This document shows, one piece after another, positions 24,652 through 32,513 of a DNA stretch of 39,228 nt. The translations under genes and the position numbers were made by a program. The DNA lies in assembly GCA_001513425.1 (NCBI GenBank), contig LFTR01000051.1, positions 9,056 through 48,283 on the forward strand, written 5' to 3'. The stretch is from Clostridiales bacterium DTU024. GTDB taxonomy: Bacteria > Bacillota > Clostridia > Christensenellales > Aristaeellaceae. The notes beneath the pieces were generated by a model, which saw only the letters and a list, made by a program, of their open reading frames with translations, was not told the origin of the DNA and searched no databases. Position 1 is the first letter of the stretch. Each line of letters begins with the position of its first letter.

Positions 24652-26580
24652 TCAATATTCGCCACGGTCATCAGCGTCGTCGAATTTGGGCGTGAAGATA
24701 CCTGCGCGGTAGGCATGCAGCAGGTGCTTTAGATCCGCGATCCTTTCGGCGCGCCGTTTCCCTTCATCCGTATCGGCTACCATCTGCCTGGATCCGAAAG
24801 GCAAATACTCCGTCTGGGTGGAGGTGATGTCGCTATTTTGGCGCACGGCCTCCTCCACGCCCGCAAACGGCTCATGCGCCACGATGCGCATGTCGCGCGA
24901 GTTGGAGATGAGCGTATACCCCGCGATGCCCGTTTTGGGCTGGTACGCGCGGCTGAAGCCTCCGTCGATCACGATTATGCGCCCGCCCGCGCGCAGCGGG
25001 GATTCGCCCTTAAGTACAGGCGTGTGCCCGTTGATGATGCGCCCTGTCTGCGGATCCAGGCCAAAGGCGGCCAGCATCATTTCGCAGCTTTCCCGCGTTT
25101 TGTTAAAGGCATAATAGGGGTCGCGCGGCTCATGGAAGGCGGCGCGGTCCGCAATCATCAGGTGGGCAAACGTGCTCATTTTGCGTCCGCACAACGGCGA
25201 AAAATCTCCGCACCAGAGGAACCACATGAAGTCCGTATCGCTCTGGGCGCGCCCGCGGTAGCTTGCGCGCGCCTTCGTGTCGCAATAATCAAAATACGCG
25301 CTGCCCGACAATGTGCTGCCCTCAAAATCGACTTCGCGAAGAGTGCCCTGCCGGGTCAGCGGGATGCAGCCATGGAACAGGAGGTTGCCGTTGTCGCGGC
25401 GGTAGATGCTGCCGTGGTCGTACAAGAAGCGGATCTGGCGGTGCAGGCGGTCGCTGCTTTCAAAATCCTCGCACAATTCCGTAACGACCTTGTCTTCACC
25501 CAGGGTCAGATCATATCTGTCGTCCCCTGAAAGCGTCGGGAACTGCTGGTAGATGAGCGGCCAGCGTTTTTCGCCCACTGTGATCGTGGCGCTGCCGGTG
25601 TCGATCTTGTCCAGCAGCAATTTATCTTCCATATAGTATTCCGGATGGCGGCGGATCAATTGGCCTTCCAGCTTAAACATGATGATGGTGATGGTCTTGA
25701 GCGCCGCTTCATCCGGGCTTAAGTTCGGATAGCTTTTTTGCGCCAAAGCGTACAGCGGCCGCATAGCGATGCCGTAGCCGCTTTCAAGCAGACGCAGGTT
25801 GCCGTAGGCGAGGGAATTGCGCACCGCGGCGGCCACGCATGCCCGGCTGCCCGCCGCCGCGCCCATCCACAGAATGTCGTGATTGCCCCAGGTGAGATCC
25901 ACTGCCGGGTGGCGCATAAGCATATCCAATATCTTGTCCGGGTCGCCTCCACGGTCAAAAATGTCGCCCAGCACGTGCAGCCTGTCCACCGCCAGATGCT
26001 TGATAAGCCCGCACAGGGCGCTGAGGAAGTCCCTTTGCGCGCCGATGCCTATCACGGTGTCCACGATTTTATCGTGATAATTGCGTTGGTTTTGGCTCTC
26101 GTCCACCTGGTAGTTGATCAGTTCTTCCAGGATAAATGAAAACGCTTCCGGGATAGCGCGGCGCACTTCTTCCCTTGTATATTTGGTGGATACCAGCCGC
26201 GCCAGGCGGATCAATAAAAGCAGCGTACGCTTGAACCAAGCGTCATCCGCAATGCCTTCTTTTTCCAGGAGCTTTAGTTTTTGCAGCGGATAGTAGATCA
26301 CGGCGCAAAGGGCGCTTCGTTCGGTTTCACTCAGTTCCCCGCCAAAGAGCGCGTCCGTTTTTTCGCGGATGACGCCGGAGCAATTATTGAGGATGTGCTC
26401 AAACGCCTCATACTCGCCATGCAGGTCGCTCATGAAATGCTCTGTCCCCTTGGGTAGGCTGTTCATGGCTTCCAGGCCGCTGATCTGCGCATAAAGGGAT
26501 TGCACCGTTGGGTACTTTTCCCGCAGCAACTTCAGATATTTCATTTGTTCCGGGGACAGGGCGCATGTACTCACGCTCAT
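24652..26580 (-). CDS. fbp: Fructose-1,6-bisphosphatase, class III
   Basis: The enzyme hydrolyses fructose 1,6-bisphosphate to fructose 6-phosphate in gluconeogenesis. It is the Firmicutes-type class III protein: 642 residues, a calcineurin-like metallophosphatase core with FMSDLHGEYEAF, LGDIFDRGGDPDKILDML and LTWGNHDILWMGAAAGS, and later ING-HTPV and IVIDGGFSRAYQPKTGIAGYTLI. All metal-ligand motifs are intact. The start has GGAGG six nt upstream. It is transcribed divergently from the flavoprotein gene, and its promoter spacer is filled by a 20-bp near-perfect palindrome, suggesting repressor control. The CggR operon 6 kb away encodes the opposing glycolytic direction. Confidence 0.97.
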   Translation of the reverse strand: MSVSTCALSPEQMKYLKLLREKYPTVQSLYAQISGLEAMNSLPKGTEHFMSDLHGEYEAFEHILNNCSGVIREKTDALFGGELSETERSALCAVIYYPLQKLKLLEKEGIADDAWFKRTLLLLIRLARLVSTKYTREEVRRAIPEAFSFILEELINYQVDESQNQRNYHDKIVDTVIGIGAQRDFLSALCGLIKHLAVDRLHVLGDIFDRGGDPDKILDMLMRHPAVDLTWGNHDILWMGAAAGSRACVAAAVRNSLAYGNLRLLESGYGIAMRPLYALAQKSYPNLSPDEAALKTITIIMFKLEGQLIRRHPEYYMEDKLLLDKIDTGSATITVGEKRWPLIYQQFPTLSGDDRYDLTLGEDKVVTELCEDFESSDRLHRQIRFLYDHGSIYRRDNGNLLFHGCIPLTRQGTLREVDFEGSTLSGSAYFDYCDTKARASYRGRAQSDTDFMWFLWCGDFSPLCGRKMSTFAHLMIADRAAFHEPRDPYYAFNKTRESCEMMLAAFGLDPQTGRIINGHTPVLKGESPLRAGGRIIVIDGGFSRAYQPKTGIAGYTLISNSRDMRIVAHEPFAGVEEAVRQNSDITSTQTEYLPFGSRQMVADTDEGKRRAERIADLKHLLHAYRAGIFTPKFDDADDRGEY

Positions 26581-26613
26581 CTGATACCTCCGTCAAAGCG
26601 ATGTTCTGTGTTT

Positions 26614-26642
26614 ATCGTAACCTGCGCGCCGGTTACCGTCAA
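26614..26642 (-). promoter_or_regulatory. Promoter of fbp
   Basis: On the minus strand TTGACG (26637-26642) is followed after exactly 17 bp by TACGAT (26614-26619). The leader is about 25-30 nt. Confidence 0.6.
26617..26636. promoter_or_regulatory. 20-bp near-perfect palindrome in the fbp promoter spacer (candidate operator)
   Basis: GTAACC-T-GCGCGC-C-GGTTAC reads as its own reverse complement except at one base pair (18 of 20 positions). It spans the spacer and overlaps the -10, the classic place for a repressor site. The binding protein is unknown. Confidence 0.6.
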
Positions 26643-26649
26643 GCAAAGG

Positions 26650-26678
26650 TTGATATCACGGCACGCTTTTTATATAAT
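26650..26678 (+). promoter_or_regulatory. Promoter of the dihydrolipoamide-dehydrogenase-like gene
   Basis: TTGATA (26650-26655), a 17-bp spacer and a perfect TATAAT (26673-26678). The -35 lies only 7 bp from the -35 of the divergent fbp promoter, so one regulator could affect both. Confidence 0.75.
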
Positions 26679-26706
26679 GGCTCCATCAACAGAAATGGGG
26701 AGCGGT

Positions 26707-28128
26707 ATGAAGCACTTTGATTTGGTGGTTATCGGGTCCGGCGCAGGACTGCTGGTGCTGGATGCGGCTTTGCAAAAGGGCCTTGAGTGTGCGCTGATTG
26801 AAAAGGACGCTATAGGCGGTACCTGCCTCAACCGCGGTTGTATCCCCTCCAAGATCCTGACATACCCGGCGGATCTGCTGTGTCAGATACGCCGTGCGGA
26901 GTCGGTGGGCATCTCAGTATCTTCACTCCGGGTGGATTGGCAAAAGATCAAGGGGCGCGTGCGCGAGCGGCAGGGAGACGGCGCAGAAATGCTGGCGCAG
27001 TATGAAAAGATGCCCAACTTTACCCTCTACGCGGGCAGTGGGCAATTTGTCGGTGATAAAATGCTGCGCGTGCAGCTCAGCGCGGGAGGCTGGTCTGAAA
27101 ACCTGACGGGGGACAATATTGTTGTCGCGGCGGGCGCCCGAACCTTCGTGCCGCCCATCGAAAACCTGAAAGAGACGGGCTATGTTTCCTATGAGTCCTT
27201 CTTTGGCGATGGCTTCCCGGATAAGCCTTACGACAGCGTCATAATCGTGGGCGGCGGTGTTATCGGCGCCGAATTTTCACACATCTTTTCCGCCTTTGGG
27301 GGCCATGTTACCTTGGTGGGGCGCGCTTCGCGGTACCTAAAGCATGAGGATGAGGACATCAACGCCCAGCTGGAAGAGAGTTTTCGTGCCTGCGGGATCG
27401 AGGTTTTCACCAGTCATGAGGCTCTGCGGGCGGAAAAGACCGCAAGCGGGAAACGCCTGTACATGCGCAGCCTTCTGAGCGGCGAAACGCTGGTCAAGGA
27501 AGCGCAGGAGATATTTGTCGCCGCCGGTTCCCTGTCCAATGCCGATACGCTGTCGCCTGAGGAAACGATGCTGGAAACGGATGACAGAGGGTATATCCCC
27601 GTCAATGAATTTATGGAGACCAACCGGCCCGGCATCTATGCCTTGGGCGATATCGCGGGCAAATACCAGTTCCGTCACAGCGCCAATTACGAGGCGGAGA
27701 CTCTGGCGCATAACCTGTATGACGCGCGCGCGGAGCGCCGGAAAGCGGACTACCGCGCCATTCCTTGGGCGGTGTTTTCCGAGCCGCAGATCGGGCATGT
27801 GGGCCTCACGGAGAGACAGGCCCGCGTCCTGTATCCCAAGGTTTATGTCGGCCGCAAGCGCTATTCCTCCATAGCCATGGGATGGGCGATGGGGTATGAC
27901 CCCGGGGACAAGCAAGGCGGGATGTTCAAAATTATCGTCGACGAAAAACGCCGCATCCTGGGCGCGCACGCGGTCGGCTATCAGGCATCCAGCCTGGTGC
28001 AGCCCTTTGCGTATCTTATGAACGCCGGGGACGGGACGTACGACCCCATCCTGCGCTCCATGGTTATCCACCCTGCCATAAGCGAACTGGGTGCCTGGTG
28101 CATAGACAATATCAAGTGGGAAGAATAA
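26707..28128 (+). CDS. Pyridine nucleotide-disulfide oxidoreductase, dihydrolipoamide dehydrogenase-like
   Basis: A 473-residue FAD flavoprotein of the lipoamide dehydrogenase/mercuric reductase/mycothione reductase group. The FAD motif is VVIGSGAG at the N-terminus, the redox-active disulfide is GGTCLNRGCIPSKIL, the NAD(P) motif is VIIVGGGVIGAEFSHIFSAFG, the second FAD motif is YALGDIAG, and the C-terminal catalytic region is VIHPAISELGAWC with the His. No lipoyl E2, E1 or H-protein gene lies nearby, so the partner is unknown; the opening GLLVLDAALQKG resembles mycothione-reductase-like members. I chose MKHFDLVVIG because the promoter at 26650-26678 predicts a start just upstream; the longer track ORF would begin inside fbp. 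It converges on citF with only 6 bp between the stop codons. Confidence 0.85.
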   Translation: MKHFDLVVIGSGAGLLVLDAALQKGLECALIEKDAIGGTCLNRGCIPSKILTYPADLLCQIRRAESVGISVSSLRVDWQKIKGRVRERQGDGAEMLAQYEKMPNFTLYAGSGQFVGDKMLRVQLSAGGWSENLTGDNIVVAAGARTFVPPIENLKETGYVSYESFFGDGFPDKPYDSVIIVGGGVIGAEFSHIFSAFGGHVTLVGRASRYLKHEDEDINAQLEESFRACGIEVFTSHEALRAEKTASGKRLYMRSLLSGETLVKEAQEIFVAAGSLSNADTLSPEETMLETDDRGYIPVNEFMETNRPGIYALGDIAGKYQFRHSANYEAETLAHNLYDARAERRKADYRAIPWAVFSEPQIGHVGLTERQARVLYPKVYVGRKRYSSIAMGWAMGYDPGDKQGGMFKIIVDEKRRILGAHAVGYQASSLVQPFAYLMNAGDGTYDPILRSMVIHPAISELGAWCIDNIKWEE

Positions 28129-28134
28129 GGTGAA

Positions 28135-29541
28135 TTATCTGATCACGCTGCCGATATGGTCGATGATGCTCCCGTCGCGGTACTCAACGTCCGCCACCAC
28201 GCGTCCCATGGGGCGGTTATGCGCTGGCGTGCCCGTATAGCTTTCGGCCATTTGTTTAAGCTCTTCAATTTCATATAGCGGCAGACCGCTTGCTTTCAGG
28301 CTGTCCTTCAGCTGCGTATTGGCAGGGTTGACCGCCACGCCGCGCTGCGTAACCAATACATCCACGGTGCTGCCCGGGGTGGAAACGCACAGGACCTTGT
28401 CCACCACGATGGGCAGGCGCGCGCGGTAAAGCGGCGCCACGATCATGGAAAGCTTGGCGCCCGCGGCGGTGTCACTGTGCCCGCCGGAGCCGCCGGTGAT
28501 ATACCCTCCAGAATCGGTGTGCACGTTGACGTTGAACCCCGTGTCGATCTGCGTGGCGCCCAGCACCACCACATCCAAAGAGTCCACCAGCGCGGATTTG
28601 GCCAGAGGGCTGGCGTACCTGACGGCGGATACTTCGTGGTGGAGGGGGTTTGCCTTGATGGACTCAACGGCTTGCAGGTCGAAGCACTGCACGTCCATCA
28701 AACGCTTAAAGTACCCTTCCTTCAGCATATCCACAAGGTACCCCGTGATGCCGCCCAACCCAAAGGATCCCGTGATGCCCAAATCCTTCATGAGGGGTTT
28801 TAAATACTGTGTGACCGCAAGCGATGCGCCGCCCGCGCCCGTCTGGAAGGAAAAGCCTTCCTTAAGCAGGCCGCTAAACTGGATCACCCGGCTTGCGTAC
28901 CTTGCGATAGTCAACGCGACGGGGTCACGCGTCATGCGCGTTGTGCCCGATACGATGCCCTTGGGGTCTCCGATCGAGTCCACTTTAACGACAAAGTCCA
29001 CATCCGTTTCCTCAATGGAAGCGGGGGTGAGGGGATAGTCTGTCAGAAAATCGGTCAGGATGACCACCTTGTCGGCGAACCGGCTGTCCGGAATGGCGTA
29101 GCCCAGGGAGCCGCATGCGGCGGGCCCATCCACGCCGTTGGCGTTACCCATTTTATCGGCCGCGGGCGCCGCGATGAACGCCACATCGATGTGTACCCTC
29201 CCGGACGTGATAGCGGCGGGTCTGCCGCCGTGCGAGCGGAAAACAACGGGCCTTGGCATAACACCTTCGGATATTGATTTGGCAATGTACCCGTTCATAT
29301 AGTCTGTTTCGATGCCCGTCACAACGCCGGATCTGATATGGTCAACCAGCGGCGCGTGGCAATCAAACAGGGACGAAGCCTGCACGGTCAAATCGCGGAT
29401 GCCTTGCGCGGCGATCTCCGCCATAACCATATTGAGGACATAATCCCCATTCCTTAAATGATGGTGGAAGGATACCGTCATGCCGTCCCTGAGCCCCGCC
29501 AAGCGGATGGCTTCTCCCAACGTTGAGGTCATCTTATTCAT
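28135..29541 (-). CDS. citF: Citrate lyase alpha subunit (citrate:acetyl-ACP transferase)
   Basis: CitF exchanges acetyl for citryl on the acyl carrier subunit, the first half-reaction of citrate cleavage to oxaloacetate and acetate. The 468-residue sequence carries the CoA-transferase-like blocks of the family: GMTVSFHHHLRNGDYVLNMVM, SSLFDCHAPLVDHI, SHGGRPAAITSGRVHIDVAFIAAPA, GNANG, LGGITGYLVDMLKEGYF, TDSGGYITGGSGGHSDTAAGAKLS and VTQRGVAVNP. It is somewhat shorter than typical CitF (about 505-510), mainly at the N-terminus. The start overlaps citE by 8 bp and has AGGGG upstream. It is last in the order citD-citE-citF. Confidence 0.96.
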   Translation of the reverse strand: MNKMTSTLGEAIRLAGLRDGMTVSFHHHLRNGDYVLNMVMAEIAAQGIRDLTVQASSLFDCHAPLVDHIRSGVVTGIETDYMNGYIAKSISEGVMPRPVVFRSHGGRPAAITSGRVHIDVAFIAAPAADKMGNANGVDGPAACGSLGYAIPDSRFADKVVILTDFLTDYPLTPASIEETDVDFVVKVDSIGDPKGIVSGTTRMTRDPVALTIARYASRVIQFSGLLKEGFSFQTGAGGASLAVTQYLKPLMKDLGITGSFGLGGITGYLVDMLKEGYFKRLMDVQCFDLQAVESIKANPLHHEVSAVRYASPLAKSALVDSLDVVVLGATQIDTGFNVNVHTDSGGYITGGSGGHSDTAAGAKLSMIVAPLYRARLPIVVDKVLCVSTPGSTVDVLVTQRGVAVNPANTQLKDSLKASGLPLYEIEELKQMAESYTGTPAHNRPMGRVVADVEYRDGSIIDHIGSVIR

Positions 29542-30415
29542 GTTTGGCCCCTCCTAATCCCAACGCCCGGGCGGCTTCCAGTACGCGGCGCGCCCTGTCG
29601 ACGATGGGTTTGTCCACCATTTTGCCGTGCAGCGAAATCGCGCCCTTCCCCAAACGCTTGGCTTCCTCAATGACCGCCATTACTTCTCGGGCATAGTCGA
29701 TATCCTTGAGGGACGGGCTGAACACTTCGTTAATGATGGATACGTGGCGGGGCGAAATGGCGGACTTGCCGGTAAAACCCAGCGCGCGCGCAAACTGAGC
29801 GTCTTCTGCCATCCCGTCATCATCGTTGACGTCGGTAAAGGGCGTGTCATAAACGTCCACCCCGGCAGCGCGGGCGGCCATAACGATCTGTCCGCGGGCG
29901 TAAAAAATCTCTTGGGAGGATTTGGAGCGGATGGCCTGCAGGTCGCTTGTCAGGTCCTCCGCGCCCAGGAAAAGCGCTTTGACGCGTTTGTCTGCTTTGG
30001 CTATGGCGTAGGCGTTCAGAACGCCCTCCGCCGTTTCCAGAAGGGGCATCAGCCCAACGGCACCGGGTTCCTGGCCGTTGGCGCCCTCGATCTGAGTCAT
30101 CATGGCGGCAATCGACCTAATGTCATCAGCGCCTGATACTTTGGTCGGCATGATCAGCGAGGGGTTCAGGGGAACCATATTTTCCAGATCCGCCCGCGTA
30201 TATCCGGAGTCCAGCGGGTTGACACGCACGATGATTTCGGTACCCTTAAACTTAAGCGCTGATATGGCGTTGCGCACCAGGATGCGTGCCGCGTCTTTTT
30301 CGGAGGGCGAAACCGCATCCTCCAGATCCAAAATAACGGCATCCGCTTGATGGATGTCCGCGTTAAGCAGCATTGCCGGGCTGTTGCCGGGGATAAAAAG
30401 CATGCTTCTTCTCAT
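29534..30415 (-). CDS. citE: Citrate lyase beta subunit (citryl-ACP lyase)
   Basis: CitE cleaves citryl-ACP into oxaloacetate and acetyl-ACP, completing the cycle. It is a 293-residue TIM-barrel HpcH/CitE protein with RRSMLFIPGNSPAML, the acidic metal-binding AVILDLEDAVSPSEKD, VRVNPLDSGYTRADL, GLMPLLETAEGVLN with its catalytic-site Glu, and FLGAEDLTSDL. The start ATGA overlaps the citD stop, with GGAGG 7 nt upstream inside citD, indicating translational coupling. It overlaps citF at the 3' end. Confidence 0.96.
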   Translation of the reverse strand: MRRSMLFIPGNSPAMLLNADIHQADAVILDLEDAVSPSEKDAARILVRNAISALKFKGTEIIVRVNPLDSGYTRADLENMVPLNPSLIMPTKVSGADDIRSIAAMMTQIEGANGQEPGAVGLMPLLETAEGVLNAYAIAKADKRVKALFLGAEDLTSDLQAIRSKSSQEIFYARGQIVMAARAAGVDVYDTPFTDVNDDDGMAEDAQFARALGFTGKSAISPRHVSIINEVFSPSLKDIDYAREVMAVIEEAKRLGKGAISLHGKMVDKPIVDRARRVLEAARALGLGGAKHE

Positions 30416-30684
30416 TTTTGCGCCTCCATTGCGCGGCGCAGCGCTGTTTCCACGCGGGCCTTGATGGTGCAGTCCAGCGCGCCGCGATCCTCAAGACGTA
30501 TGGCGGCATCGGTCACATGCATTATCTCCGCCACGTCCGTGACGGCCTTCAATATCTGCGGGCCAAACTGCTCCAGCACGATGGATTCAACATCCACCTG
30601 CACGCTGCCGCCGCCCGGAGAAACGGCTACCAACACATCATTTGATTCCAATGTGCCCGCAACCGCGTTCCTTAGGATCTTCAT
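30412..30684 (-). CDS. citD: Citrate lyase acyl carrier protein (gamma subunit)
   Basis: CitD carries the phosphoribosyl-dephospho-CoA prosthetic arm on which citrate is cleaved. The 90-residue product begins MKILRNAVAGTLESNDVLVAV; Ser14 in GTLESND aligns with the prosthetic-group serine of other CitD proteins. The C-terminal half GALDCTIKARVETALRRA matches the family. The ORF track starts 26 codons too early; the internal ATG has AGGAGG at 6-nt spacing. It is the first gene of citDEF, 50 bp downstream of a good promoter. The genes needed to build and acetylate the arm (citG, citX, citC) are not next to it. Confidence 0.95.
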   Translation of the reverse strand: MKILRNAVAGTLESNDVLVAVSPGGGSVQVDVESIVLEQFGPQILKAVTDVAEIMHVTDAAIRLEDRGALDCTIKARVETALRRAMEAQK

Positions 30685-30733
30685 CTTCCGCCTCCTTAAT
30701 ATATATAAAACCTGAGTCATGAAGCTGCCTAAT

Positions 30734-30762
30734 ATTATAGCCCAATGCAGGTGTTTGCGCAA
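30734..30762 (-). promoter_or_regulatory. Promoter of citDEF
   Basis: On the minus strand TTGCGC (30757-30762), a 17-bp spacer and perfect TATAAT (30734-30739). The -35 shares the TTGCGCAA palindrome with the divergent promoter. Confidence 0.65.
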
Positions 30763-30784
30763 CCGCGCCGCGCCTTGCTATAAT
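30755..30784 (+). promoter_or_regulatory. Promoter of the radical SAM gene
   Basis: TTGCGC (30755-30760), an 18-bp spacer and TGC-TATAAT (30779-30784), an extended -10. Predicts a very short leader of about 15 nt before the ATG. Confidence 0.65.
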
Positions 30785-30805
30785 GCGTGGGAAAGGCGGT
30801 AGCAT

Positions 30806-31699
30806 ATGGACAAATGTACCTTGTGCCCGAGGGATTGCGGTGCCAAGAGGGCAGAAGAAACCGGCTTGGGCTATTGCGGTATGGGCACCCTGGCTACGGT
30901 CGCCCGCGCCGCGCCGCATTTCTGGGAGGAACCGTGCGTGTCGGGCACATACGGCTGCGGGGCCGTGTTCTTTGCCGGCTGCACGCTGCACTGTACCTAT
31001 TGCCAGAACATGGCGATCAGCCGGCAAAATCAAGGGAAAAGGGTATCTGCCCGCGAACTGGCGGACATCTTCATGCGCTTGGAGGATGAAAATGTCCACG
31101 CCCTTGAATTGGTAACCGGGACGCAGTTCATCCCCGCCATTTTGGACGCGCTGTCGCTGTATCGGCCCCGCTTGCCGCTTGTCTGGAACACTTCAGGTTA
31201 TGAAACGGTGGCGTCCCTGAGGCGCCTGGAGGGACTCGTTGACGTCTATTTGCCGGATCTGAAACATGTGTCATCCCGTTTGTCCGCGGTTTGCGCCGGC
31301 GCGCCGGATTACTTTCGCTGCGCAGGCCCCGCACTGGAAGAGATGTGCCGACAGATCGGTCCCGCGCAGTATGATGCGGAAGGCATCATGACACGCGGCA
31401 CCCTTGTGCGTCACCTGGTACTGCCGGGCTGTACGGGAGACAGCCTCAAAGTGCTCGATTTTATCCACGACCATTTGCCCGGCGGCACACCGATTTCGCT
31501 GATGCGCCAATACACGCCGCAGCCCCACTGCACCAAACCGCCCTTTGACAGGCGCGTCAGGGATAAGGAGTATGCCCGTGTGCTTGATTATGCGGCGGAG
31601 CTGGGGCTGGAAGGATACATGCAGGACAAACATGCTGCTGACAGTGCCTTCATTCCGCCTTTTGACCTGACGGGCATGCATGCTCAGCCTGACAAGTGA
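30806..31699 (+). CDS. Radical SAM protein, PflX type (pyruvate formate-lyase activase homologue)
   Basis: A 297-residue radical SAM enzyme with the cluster motif CTLHCTYCQN (CxxxCxxC). The N-terminus has an additional Cys set, CTLCPRDCGAKR then GYCGMG, typical of the COG1313/PflX branch of glycyl-radical activase relatives. Other family blocks are WNTSGYET, VYLPDLKH and RHLVLPGC. Whether it activates a glycyl-radical enzyme is unknown; no such enzyme lies nearby. It is divergent from citDEF, sharing a palindromic -35. The ATG has AAAGG 9-10 nt upstream. It ends at a strong bidirectional terminator. Confidence 0.88.
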   Translation: MDKCTLCPRDCGAKRAEETGLGYCGMGTLATVARAAPHFWEEPCVSGTYGCGAVFFAGCTLHCTYCQNMAISRQNQGKRVSARELADIFMRLEDENVHALELVTGTQFIPAILDALSLYRPRLPLVWNTSGYETVASLRRLEGLVDVYLPDLKHVSSRLSAVCAGAPDYFRCAGPALEEMCRQIGPAQYDAEGIMTRGTLVRHLVLPGCTGDSLKVLDFIHDHLPGGTPISLMRQYTPQPHCTKPPFDRRVRDKEYARVLDYAAELGLEGYMQDKHAADSAFIPPFDLTGMHAQPDK

Positions 31700-31715
31700 G
31701 AGCGCGCAGCGGAAC

Positions 31716-31742
31716 AAAAAAAGAGCCCGGGGGCTCTTTTTT
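31716..31742. terminator. Bidirectional terminator
   Basis: GAGCCC-GG-GGGCTC flanked by A7 on the left and T6 on the right gives a near-perfect 27-bp palindrome. It ends the radical SAM gene and also the convergent HAAS-domain gene. Confidence 0.93.
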
Positions 31743-31765
31743 ATGTCAATTGCACACATTGCCGT

Positions 31766-32380
31766 TTACATCGATCTTTTGCCCGCGCGCCAGATGCGCT
31801 TGATGATTTTGGCAATGAAGTTGATACCGATAACGAAAATAACAATGCGCAGGAGGGGAGCGGCGCCCGGCAGCACGGTCATCATGACGGCGGCGATGGC
31901 GAGGGCGGCCCCGGTGGTGCCCACGATGGGCAGCACCAACCCAAGGATCACCAGGGCCAGGGCTATCGCACCCACGGCGGGCACGAGGCTGATGGCGAAG
32001 ATAGCGGCCATGACGCCAAAGATGGCTTTAAGCACGCTGCCCGGTGTAATCGGGCCAAAGGGCCGACTCTGCTTAACATATGCGCCTTGCCCTGTGCCGC
32101 GGCGCGTGCCGCCATGCGTTTCTGCTTCCCCTGCCGTATCAAAGTCCTTGGGGGGGATCGCGCTGGAAGGCATGGGCGCATCGATACCGCCATAACGCAC
32201 GGCCATTTTGCGGGGCGAATCCATCAAGAGGATGAGTTCATCCTCCGTCAGCCCCTCACGGATCTTGCGCAACTCCATATCATAGCGGATATCTTTTATG
32301 ATCTGCGCCCGCTTATCTTCGGGCAAATTGCGCAAATGCCATTCCACCATGGCAAGATAGCGTTTCATGTTGTTTTCCAT
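31766..32380 (-). CDS. HAAS-domain (DUF1700-like) membrane protein
   Basis: The N-terminal 75 residues form an alpha-helical HAAS-type domain: MVEWHLRNLPEDKRAQIIKDIRYDMELRKIREGLTEDELILLMDSPRKMAVRYG. After a polar linker (about 75-110) come two or three hydrophobic helices (VLKAIFGVMAAIFAISLVPAVGAIALALVILGLVL, AALAIAAVMMTVLP, LLRIVIFVIGINFIAKII). Related genes usually sit next to a PadR-family regulator and are thought to be sensing or anti-regulator membrane proteins, but no PadR gene is seen here. I moved the start two codons in from the track, to the ATG with AGGAGG at 6-nt spacing (204 residues). Confidence 0.75.
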   Translation of the reverse strand: MENNMKRYLAMVEWHLRNLPEDKRAQIIKDIRYDMELRKIREGLTEDELILLMDSPRKMAVRYGGIDAPMPSSAIPPKDFDTAGEAETHGGTRRGTGQGAYVKQSRPFGPITPGSVLKAIFGVMAAIFAISLVPAVGAIALALVILGLVLPIVGTTGAALAIAAVMMTVLPGAAPLLRIVIFVIGINFIAKIIKRIWRAGKRSM

Positions 32381-32401
32381 GTGCATCCTCCTCTAATCCG
32401 A

Positions 32402-32430
32402 AAGCGGGATCTCTTCCGCTTCTGATAATA
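32402..32430 (-). promoter_or_regulatory. Candidate promoter and leader hairpin of the HAAS-domain gene
   Basis: TGC-TATTAT (-10 at 32425-32430, minus strand) is an extended -10 without a clear -35. An AAGCGG/CCGCTT hairpin (32402-32421) follows in the leader before the ribosome binding site. Confidence 0.4.
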
Positions 32431-32513
32431 GCATAACAACGATAACTTAAGCAGAACTAAATAAAAGATTAGAATTGCATTAATTTGGGCGCCACTTTTG
32501 TGTTTTGTGTGTC

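Noticed and set aside
26500-26706. N-terminal extension of the flavoprotein
   Set aside because: It would begin inside fbp and upstream of its own promoter; the FAD motif starts right after MKHFD.
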